27,739 nt of DNA from Treponema sp. UBA3649 (GTDB lineage Bacteria; Spirochaetota; Spirochaetia; Treponematales; Treponemataceae), in the NCBI GenBank assembly GCA_002373325.1, contig DFKI01000042.1, positions 1 to 27,739 on the forward strand, given 5' to 3'. The notes under the pieces are model-generated. The model was not told the DNA's origin. It did not search any database and saw nothing but the letters and a program-made list of their open reading frames with translations. Both the position numbers and the translations under genes were made by a program. Within the stretch, counting starts at the first letter, position 1; each line of letters starts with the position of its first letter. This document shows positions 22,101 to 27,739 of this stretch, piece after piece.

Positions 22101-25100
22101 TAAGTGACCGTGGGAGCCGTGAAAATCTGGGACTTGTAGATTACATAATCGTAGGGAACATCCGAAATTCTTCCGCCCGACCTGTGAGGAATCAGAACCC
22201 CGGCATTGTCGTAGACATCGAATTCCACGACTCCGTCAGAAGTCACGTTCTCAATCTCCACGCCGTATTTTCCGGATGAAGAATTGCTCAGAGCGACCAT
22301 CTTTCCGCCCGTCGTGTTCTTGATAATCCTGATGTTTTTTTCCGAAAGCTTGTCGCTGATTCCCGTCACTGTGAATTCAAGGGAGACACGTCCTGCAGTC
22401 TTACTGTACACAGTATTTCCGTAAGTCACCAATCCCTTCGGCGGGAAGTAAATTCTGTTCCTGTCAATATAGATTGAGGGAGGCACGAAACTTGAGCCCG
22501 CTCCGACATAATCCATGGTGGGCATGACAAGTCCATTGGAATCAGTCAGCTTCAACGCTACATCCCCGCTCTTCGTCACATCGGATCCGTTGATCACCAT
22601 GACATACCTGACACCCGATCCTCCGCTTCCGACATCCTGCTTGAGCTGTACAGAGGAGATTGAGCCGGACTTCACGCTCTGGCTTACGACAGTAACCTTT
22701 GACGGAGTGACACCTCCATAAACTCTCACTGGAACGTAAACAACGGATTCCGTACCCGGATAAACCGGAGCCTCGTACTCCACCTCGCCCTCTGAGACAT
22801 TATAGAAGGAACTCTTGTTTACGAAGTATTCCTTGGGTGAGAATTTGCCGGTGACTCCCGCAGGAGCTATGATTGCCCCGGAATCATCGCGCACATAGAA
22901 ACTGATGTTTCCGTCCTGCTTTATGTTGACAAGCTTGACCGAGTATGACCTTGATTTTACAAGGCTGGTCTTCACGGTCTTGTCATCCGCCGCAATGACA
23001 TCGGTAAGACTTCCGCCTGTTCCGTTGGATGCGATGACAATGTTCTTTCCGCCAATCACCCCGTCATAATTCGTGACCGTGAAATTGAGGAAAGCAACGG
23101 AATTGCCGTAACTCATGGATCCGTATGAAACGGATGGAATCTTTGTCACAACTGGAGCCGGTGTATAAATCTGGGCGGCATCCACATTGTAGATCGGTGA
23201 GAAGGCTTTTTCGGTATACGCGCCTACCGATGAGTTATATATGCCCGGAGTGATTGTATATCCGTTTGAGTCGCTCACTGAGAATCTCACATCGCCGGAT
23301 CTTGTGACGTTGCTGAGAGTGAGATAATATGTTCCGGATGAGTCCTTGAGAGCCTGTACGCCTAAGACAGTACCGTTCGTGGAGTTAAGGTGCACACGGA
23401 TGTTCGAAACTCCGATCGCGCTTTCAGTATAATTTCTGAGGGTAAACGGAATGCGGACTGTTTTCTCAATCTCAGGATAGACAACGCCGGATCCATATTC
23501 AATAATGGCCTTTGACTGTATTTCCGAGCGGGAAACCGTGAACACCGGGATGGCGGATTCGGAAGGATAGGTGATGACCCTGCCTGAGTTCATTCTGAGT
23601 CCCATGTTCTCGTTCAAATCGTTGAGCACGAAGAAAGAAATCTCTCCGTCATTTTTTGCGCCGCTGAAATTCACTTCGTAAGAGATGCTCTCGGAGTCCT
23701 CGAAAAGTTTTGAGACCCTTGATACATAGGCGCCCGTCGTATTGCGGATTACCTTGATGTGATCCTTGGTTCTTGGAGTCTTCACGTCGTAGACAGTTAT
23801 GACGACAGAAAATCCTCCGCTCTTCGGAGAATAGAGAACATCCTCGTCGTATCTTACGAAACCTGCGGGGGTGGTCAGCCTGTTGATTTCGCTGTCCGAG
23901 ATTGTGTATTCGGGAGAAATGGTTGAGCTTCTGCCGCTTGACGAGATCATCGTGTAGGCCCATCCTTCCTGATCCGTATATGAATATGAGAATTTTCCGG
24001 CCCTCTTCACCTCAAGGGAAATCACATAGAAATTTCCCGCAGGGAGTCTCGTGCCAGCCTTGTTCTTGATCTCATTCATCACGTCCGGTCTCTGGCTTCC
24101 CCGTGCGATTGTCACAGGAACGGCATTTCCGGTGTTGACTTTGGTGACAAGACACCGCATTTTCAGAGGAATCTCCTCGTCAACGATGAATCCTATGTGA
24201 GCGTAGGCTGTTCCATAGTCATAAGTGTAGACCACGGGGCTGAGACACTGGAAGTCCGCATGGGAGGCAGTTCTGTCAACCGTCACATCGGGAACAGAGA
24301 CTGTTGTTCCTCCGCTTGATGTGCCGGATGAAGTACCTGAGCCTGATGAGCTTCCCCCTGAGACGGTTCCAGTTCCGTATCTGCCAGAAGAATCGTCCTC
24401 TTCCTCCACCGGTTCGGGATTCTCAAGCCTGTAAAGAATCTCACGTGCCTTCGCAAGCCACTGTGGAGCGTCCTTGTAGTTTCCAGCATCCTCAAACGCA
24501 CTGATTGCGGAGCGCAGGTCACTCTTGGTTGAGTAAGAGGCGTTGTTCTCGTCGATTCCGTCCATGTAAAGACGTCCGATTTCATAGTTGGTCTCCTGAA
24601 TGCGCCGTGACGTGTCATTATAATTTGAGACAGCCTGACGAGCCTTGTTGAACCAGTTCAAAGCCTCTTTTTTCTCGGAGATTGTCCTTCCGGAAAGATA
24701 ATCCTCGGCGACATTGTATGCTGCCTGTGCCCTCTTGTTGCTCACACCCGAGACACCCACGCTGTATTCGCCGACCTTTCCGTAAAGCTCGTAAACCTGC
24801 TTCTTTTCCTCTCTTGTACTTCCCGGTGAAGCGGCATCTCCAAGCGCATAGTAGAACTCGGCTATGCTTCTTCCAGCGTCCGAGTACATGCCTGAAAAAT
24901 TGTCGTTGTATTTTTCCACATAATAAACTTCGCCCTTTACGGCATCTCCAATCTCGGAGGGAACCTTTACGACTGCTTTCTGGATTCTGTTCAGATCCTT
25001 GAGATTTCTGTAGATAACCTCGGATTCCCTTAGCACCGAGCGGATTTCAGAATCATCACTCAAAAAACGTCCCGAGCCCAAAGATGACTTCTTTGTCTGA

Positions 25101-25393
25101 AGCGCAGAGCTGAGTGATGAGGCTCCCTGTGCCCTGACGAAATCATTGATAACATCATCAACGGTGCGCTCAGTATATTGAAGCCTGTTCTCCACTTCGG
25201 AAGGATAGACGGAAACGAACATGTCAGCCGCCTCCTGATCCCCCGGTTTTTTGGCAAGGGCAGTGGAGAGCTTTTCAATCGCGCTGACCGCATCCCCCCT
25301 GTCAAGATAAGACTGTGCCGAAAGACAGCCCACCAGCAGGACAACAAAAACAGCCGCCGCCGGAATCAAAAACTTTAAGAACCTTTTTTTCAT
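19127..25393 (-). CDS. Giant lipoprotein: helical N-terminal module plus about 14 Ig-like repeats
   Basis: The 2,088-residue product begins MKKRFLKFLIPAAAVFVVLL and has a lipobox LLVGC with Cys23, so it is probably membrane-anchored. I chose this ATG (GAGGAGG seven bases before, signal peptide at once) over one 11 codons upstream. Residues about 25-325 are helical and TPR-like, homologous to both neighbouring lipoproteins (shared QEAADxF, VYPSE, IQKAV-x(3)-P). A Ser/Gly linker (about 335-365) leads to about 14 divergent beta-sandwich repeats of 95-150 residues up to about 2,020. Each has a Y(G)-x-Y-x(8)-V-x-F-TV opening, a central N-T-(T/C)-G-(G/A) and an SG-x-(V/F)-x-F-x-V-x-D strand. A charged tail ends the chain. 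A long surface or periplasmic fibre is inferred; no family name is recognised. Confidence 0.85.
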   Translation of the reverse strand: MKKRFLKFLIPAAAVFVVLLVGCLSAQSYLDRGDAVSAIEKLSTALAKKPGDQEAADMFVSVYPSEVENRLQYTERTVDDVINDFVRAQGASSLSSALQTKKSSLGSGRFLSDDSEIRSVLRESEVIYRNLKDLNRIQKAVVKVPSEIGDAVKGEVYYVEKYNDNFSGMYSDAGRSIAEFYYALGDAASPGSTREEKKQVYELYGKVGEYSVGVSGVSNKRAQAAYNVAEDYLSGRTISEKKEALNWFNKARQAVSNYNDTSRRIQETNYEIGRLYMDGIDENNASYSTKSDLRSAISAFEDAGNYKDAPQWLAKAREILYRLENPEPVEEEDDSSGRYGTGTVSGGSSSGSGTSSGTSSGGTTVSVPDVTVDRTASHADFQCLSPVVYTYDYGTAYAHIGFIVDEEIPLKMRCLVTKVNTGNAVPVTIARGSQRPDVMNEIKNKAGTRLPAGNFYVISLEVKRAGKFSYSYTDQEGWAYTMISSSGRSSTISPEYTISDSEINRLTTPAGFVRYDEDVLYSPKSGGFSVVITVYDVKTPRTKDHIKVIRNTTGAYVSRVSKLFEDSESISYEVNFSGAKNDGEISFFVLNDLNENMGLRMNSGRVITYPSESAIPVFTVSRSEIQSKAIIEYGSGVVYPEIEKTVRIPFTLRNYTESAIGVSNIRVHLNSTNGTVLGVQALKDSSGTYYLTLSNVTRSGDVRFSVSDSNGYTITPGIYNSSVGAYTEKAFSPIYNVDAAQIYTPAPVVTKIPSVSYGSMSYGNSVAFLNFTVTNYDGVIGGKNIVIASNGTGGSLTDVIAADDKTVKTSLVKSRSYSVKLVNIKQDGNISFYVRDDSGAIIAPAGVTGKFSPKEYFVNKSSFYNVSEGEVEYEAPVYPGTESVVYVPVRVYGGVTPSKVTVVSQSVKSGSISSVQLKQDVGSGGSGVRYVMVINGSDVTKSGDVALKLTDSNGLVMPTMDYVGAGSSFVPPSIYIDRNRIYFPPKGLVTYGNTVYSKTAGRVSLEFTVTGISDKLSEKNIRIIKNTTGGKMVALSNSSSGKYGVEIENVTSDGVVEFDVYDNAGVLIPHRSGGRISDVPYDYVIYKSQIFTAPTVTYGNLYYSTNVAEVHIPFTVNDSSKQLDMNDPKVSTSAGGQWKLVCVDSNPKFGDGSRVHYELVFTDVSSTTGTVSFNVMDPANHSTAMKSSDGKSAPTYTIQKSQIFSGPAGAIIFNGDDYYSKTSSQYVVTFTLTDYPILPKSANLEFISNSCGATVKNVSSRGNSSSRVVTICFGDFTKSGTFSFTMKDGNGLRLETANGTKHKVFSIDTGRVWKNPSISVPKVSYPADSSTVKFSFTVTGLNYVLSESDINVTANTCGASWKMTNNAPSSALTSSTMVTYSFTLSNVEKSGNFNFILLNAEGSQMGNVMSVAVDKSKIYEPPKPYIGYGGTTYGLEGQMEIIFVVNKLTSPRAMKHIKTVTNTTGGSLTSLRQGNSGSDWVQYYVTLSNVKKDGTLRFDVLDDSGSPIPAEVADDVNPNYTIKVADIHSPHSISYGVPIYPETEKTVNIPFTVTAKGSAPTFNAASITVLQNETGGTVSNVVSAGSGKWNIVLTGVTSSGKFTYRVKDPTGYTLVPASEKSNRFMATSSKIAPGSVEVDTNGLYVMPFITYDSTVTYSTTIERTASVRFTLHNPGKTRLGSGSMEFVTNTCGSTYSALVDEGRNSEGWGYRLDIGGITKSGNYVVAVKNASGARFKVQIPKTLPSKTDVKAGVKDLSKTSATGSPTAGIPASGLSGRDFLETLSWTIDAGKIYTAPTLKTLDVEYPKVDGRAIIPFEVKDATFTLSKNDISVSLGVTGATWSLEKMTSGTPAVGKTIRYNIVLSDVKASGKVVFFAMDPTKNTAINGQTGTYGSQILYDSVYKSVKALMGSSMIYVTAFDKPCVELGVICPEKLSKSNITFVRNTCGAVVEELSMAMDKLGKPVSGRYKLTVSVKTPGAFTFYITAKDGSKILIEGQDIPLMAKKASVSDGYESPTYTVSEAEIKKVTPAKVNSSGRFEGSVKTLLDLTDEGQRKLQEEKLKVQELPKVEDPKINPALTNPAIRSKTR
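19339..24259 (-). repeat. Protein-level tandem repeat array (about 14 Ig-like units)
   Basis: The part of the giant lipoprotein gene that codes for the repeats. Units are recognisable at the protein level by NTTGG, NTCGA, NETGG or NGTGG in the middle and by YTI/YTV plus an (S/I)xIYxxP segment at the junctions. DNA identity between units is low, so the array is old. Cysteine versions (NSCGA, NTCGA, NTCGS) cluster in units 8, 9, 12 and 14. Confidence 0.75.
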
Positions 25394-25578
25394 TGAGTCC
25401 TCCTCAGAAAAAAAATATGCTGACAAAATCCCCTTGAAGGAGGCTTTCTGACTATGCAGCTAGAGATGTGAATTCTGCCCGCACTTTTAAACCAACCGGG
25501 ACTACTCTTTGGTTACAAAAAATAGCCCCCGGCAATCAAAAAAACGCCCGGATAACGCGAATTGATCAGAGACTTTCC

Positions 25579-26499
25579 TTATCTGTTCTCGTCAAAGAAC
25601 TTCGCAAGCTCCTCAACCTCGCTGAGTTTTGAGGTGACGTCCGCACCGCTGTCCCAGTAACGCGCAGTCCTGTAGGCAACCTCGGCGCAATCAGAGCTCA
25701 GAGCTCCCAAAGTGCTGTATGAGCTTCTTCCAAGATCATCCTCGGCGCTCTCGTAATCGCTCTTGTGGGTATTTGCCTTCACGCGGTACTCATCCCCCTG
25801 CTGTATGTAGAGCTTGGAGATGGTCTTCTTGCACTTCTGGCTCTTGTCATAGCTCATGTATGCAGGATAAGCCTTTTTCTCATAAATTGCGATGACATTC
25901 TCAAGGTCAGTGTCTCCCTGTGTCGGAATCATGGAATCCCCGCAAAGAACATAGAAATCCGCGATGGCATCCGACGTTTTGGACCATCCCTTCTCGAAAT
26001 CCTCTCCGCTCTTGTCCACGGTATAGACTGAATCGCTTCCAATCTCCTCGGGCATGTCTTTCACCGCCTTCTGGATTTCCATAAGGTCATAGTAAGCGGA
26101 CTTTAAGGCTGTCATATCTTCAACGACCTTTTTCACGGCGATATTGTCCGTCACCACAGGAGGATTCTTTCCCTCGCGTCCCTCAAGCTTGGACACAATG
26201 TCCTCAAGGGCTTCCTTAGGAGTTTCCTTTCCCTGGCTTCCGGCAAAATCAGCAAGGATCGCGTCGGTTCCGTTCTCAATCACAGCAAGATTTTTTTCCA
26301 TCTCGCGGTTGTAAATCTCGTCGAAAACATCAGCCGCCTCCTGGTTGGAGCTGTCCTTAGTGAGAATCTTGGAGAGTTTTCTGATTGAGCCTACCGAATC
26401 GCTTGAACTCGCAAGCCCCGCCACTGAATCTGAAGCGCATCCCGCAAAAAACAAAAGAGCCGAAATCAAAGCGGATGCCGTCAGAAATGTTTTCTTCAT
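25579..26499 (-). CDS. Lipoprotein paralogue of the giant protein's N-terminal module
   Basis: The 306-residue product starts MKKTFLTASALISALLFFAG with Cys21 in an FAGC lipobox. AGGAGG lies about eight bases before this ATG; a start ten codons earlier would bury the signal peptide. The mature part is almost all helical and charged. It shares with the giant lipoprotein the order SIRKLSKIL, QEAADVFDEIYN, ILADF-x-x-SQG, LMEIQKAVKDMPEEIG, then DAIADFYVLCGD, with no Ig-like extension. It lies 79 bases after the upstream paralogue's stop codon region and about 185 bases before the giant gene. Function is unknown; TPR-like scaffold or sensor is a guess. Confidence 0.8.
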   Translation of the reverse strand: MKKTFLTASALISALLFFAGCASDSVAGLASSSDSVGSIRKLSKILTKDSSNQEAADVFDEIYNREMEKNLAVIENGTDAILADFAGSQGKETPKEALEDIVSKLEGREGKNPPVVTDNIAVKKVVEDMTALKSAYYDLMEIQKAVKDMPEEIGSDSVYTVDKSGEDFEKGWSKTSDAIADFYVLCGDSMIPTQGDTDLENVIAIYEKKAYPAYMSYDKSQKCKKTISKLYIQQGDEYRVKANTHKSDYESAEDDLGRSSYSTLGALSSDCAEVAYRTARYWDSGADVTSKLSEVEELAKFFDENR

Positions 26500-26546
26500 A
26501 AAATCTTCCTCCTGAAAATTTTCTTCCATAATATGTAGAGATATTT

Positions 26547-27551
26547 TTAAAATTCGTTCCTTAATTCGAGTGCCTGCTCCAAAAGCTCCGTAGCCCCCTT
26601 GTATTTTCCGGCGGCCTCAAGAAGCAAGACTGATTTTTCAAGCAGCTCACTCTTCCTCGATTCCGACTCCTCGATTTTGGCGGCCTCAAGCATGTCCCTT
26701 CCGAGCTCAAAGGAGATTAGGGCAACCTTCTGGGAGGTCTTCGGGTAATCCTCGTAGATTCCGAGCGATGTTTTGTACCAGTCAAGCCCCTTCTCCCTGT
26801 CCTCAAAGTCAGCCATGCCTAAAAAATCATCCCCGATTTCCGCAGCAAGACGTGACATCCTTACGCTTCTGGCAAGGCCCGGATTTTCTCCGCTCAGTTT
26901 GCATCCCATGTCGAAAAGCTCAAAAAGCCTTATCCTTGCCTCGGGAGTTTTTCCGGAGAACTGGATTTCCGCCACGTCGTAGTAAAGTTCGGAAAGAGCC
27001 TTCTGTGACCTTAGATATGAGGACTCAAAATCCCCGCTGAGTCTCTCAATCTCGTAATTTTTTTTCTTTCCGTCCGAAGTCACCGTGATTTTCTCGGGAA
27101 CAGAGTCAATGAGGGACTGAATCTCCTGCAAAAGGACAAAATCAGAGAGCACTTTGTCACAGTCCGAAAAAAGTTTCTGTATGCGCGGGTCATCGGTAAT
27201 GAAAGCCCCCGAGGGAAGACTCAGAAAACGGTTCCTTATGGCCTGTCTCTGTGACGCGGCTCCGGACTCCTCGGTAAAGGAATCAATCAGGAACCGCACG
27301 TCATTTTGCACGGAGGAAAGAAGCGGCTCAAGCTCAGAGGGGTACACGGAAAGAAAAATCCCGGTCTTCTCGGCAGAAGGCTCATCCTTGCAGAGTTCCG
27401 GGGCAAGCATCTTGATAGCGGTGATTCCGTCAACCTCCTCGCCGTCAATCTCCACGCTGCCGGAAAAAGTCCTCCGGTCCGTCGCACATGAAAAAAAGAT
27501 TCCCGTGGCCATGAAAATCAAAAGAATTCTATTTAAAAGGCGGATTTTCAT
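26547..27551 (-). CDS. First lipoprotein of the three-gene paralogous cluster
   Basis: The 334-residue product starts MKIRLLNRILLIFMATGIFF with Cys22 in a relaxed lipobox (FFSC). The mature chain is helical and parallels the giant lipoprotein: ITAIKMLAPEL, FLSVYPSELEPLL, IDSFTEESGAASQRQAI, GAFITDDPRIQKLF, LQEIQSLIDSVPEKI, then LDWYKTSLGIYEDYPKTSQK and LLEAAGKYKGATELL (TPR-like pair near 300-325). It is closer to the giant protein's module than the middle gene is. GGAG lies about ten bases before the ATG after a roughly 100-base leader from the promoter at 27654-27682. Role unknown. Confidence 0.8.
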   Translation of the reverse strand: MKIRLLNRILLIFMATGIFFSCATDRRTFSGSVEIDGEEVDGITAIKMLAPELCKDEPSAEKTGIFLSVYPSELEPLLSSVQNDVRFLIDSFTEESGAASQRQAIRNRFLSLPSGAFITDDPRIQKLFSDCDKVLSDFVLLQEIQSLIDSVPEKITVTSDGKKKNYEIERLSGDFESSYLRSQKALSELYYDVAEIQFSGKTPEARIRLFELFDMGCKLSGENPGLARSVRMSRLAAEIGDDFLGMADFEDREKGLDWYKTSLGIYEDYPKTSQKVALISFELGRDMLEAAKIEESESRKSELLEKSVLLLEAAGKYKGATELLEQALELRNEF

Positions 27552-27653
27552 CCCTCTTACACTCCAAATGCCTGATATGCGTGGACTCCGGGAAGTGTGA
27601 AGGACGAAATCTTGAAAAAAAAACTTGAAATTCTCCGAAAGCCCATGTTAACA

Positions 27654-27682
27654 ATCTTAATACGCTAATCTGCTTTTGTCAA
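27654..27682 (-). promoter_or_regulatory. Strong sigma70 promoter of the lipoprotein cluster
   Basis: Perfect TTGACA (27677-27682), 17-base spacer and TAAGAT (27654-27659) on the minus strand. The predicted transcript has a leader of about 95-100 bases before the ATG at 27551. It probably drives all three lipoprotein genes. Confidence 0.8.
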
Positions 27683-27712
27683 CATAAAATAAAAAATCAT
27701 GGAATCCTCGCC

Positions 27713-27739
27713 TTGACAGGGCTTCAGCATGAAAATATT
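27713..27739 (+). promoter_or_regulatory. Possible divergent promoter at the right edge
   Basis: TTGACA (27713-27718) and a 17-base spacer lead to TATT at the last four bases of the window, which could begin a -10. It would drive a gene outside the window. Confidence 0.3.

Noticed and set aside
25394..25426. Upstream ATG for the giant lipoprotein
   Set aside because: It would place 11 polar residues ahead of the lipoprotein signal peptide; the ribosome site fits the later ATG.
25394..25578. Terminator between the middle and giant lipoprotein genes
   Set aside because: Only a weak AACCAA/TTGGTT stem without a proper T-run was found, so read-through is assumed.

Overview
The window looks like chromosome of a host-associated spirochaete, most likely a Treponema. 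This is inferred from gene content, not from a marker gene. The content is a PD-(D/E)XK 'Rpn-type' nuclease, an AAA/DUF4143 ATPase, a DUF6171 protein, many signal-peptide and lipoprotein genes with relaxed lipoboxes (FVSC, FFSC, FAGC), and compact sigma70-type promoters. No tRNA, rRNA, CRISPR array or intact insertion sequence was seen.

Layout. 1-1.9 kb (all minus): the 5' part of a membrane protein running off the left edge, a small beta-barrel-like exported protein and a small lipoprotein, with two clear terminators. 1.9-5.5 kb, accessory: a cluster of GTGAG-TTTT-CTCAC palindromes leads into an Rpn-family nuclease (+). It converges on an AAA/DUF4143 ATPase (-) across a long imperfect palindrome. 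A further copy of the leader repeat lies beyond the ATPase, followed by a GNAT-toxin/antitoxin-like pair (-). 5.5-8.8 kb (+): a three-gene operon of sodium/solute symporter, pRiA4b ORF-3-like protein and D-amino-acid aminotransferase. 8.8-11.5 kb (-): an isochorismatase-fold hydrolase and a GH31 alpha-glycosidase, probably co-transcribed. 11.5-13.7 kb (-): AT-rich debris of a type I restriction locus, with a single-TRD HsdS, a RhuM-Fic/Doc fusion and an internally deleted HsdR remnant. The HsdS gene carries a nested, in-frame inverted repeat. 13.7-15.8 kb: a HAD phosphatase, a DUF6171 protein and, divergently, an exported Fn3-like protein whose promoter suggests a leaderless mRNA.

15.8-27.7 kb (all minus) is a cell-envelope block. 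A strong promoter at 27.65 kb drives three tandem lipoprotein genes with homologous helical N-terminal modules. The third carries, after a Ser/Gly linker, about 14 divergent Ig-like repeats (about 2,088 residues in all). Beyond a terminator lies a 1,020-residue secreted protein joining a transglutaminase-like domain to three thioredoxin-fold domains, only one of which keeps a CxxC. I did not recognise these envelope architectures as described systems; they are the strongest candidates for new biology here. The symporter/aminotransferase and GH31 groups look like ordinary nutrient metabolism. The 1.9-5.4 and 11.5-13.7 kb stretches are the mobile or defence-related accessory DNA.
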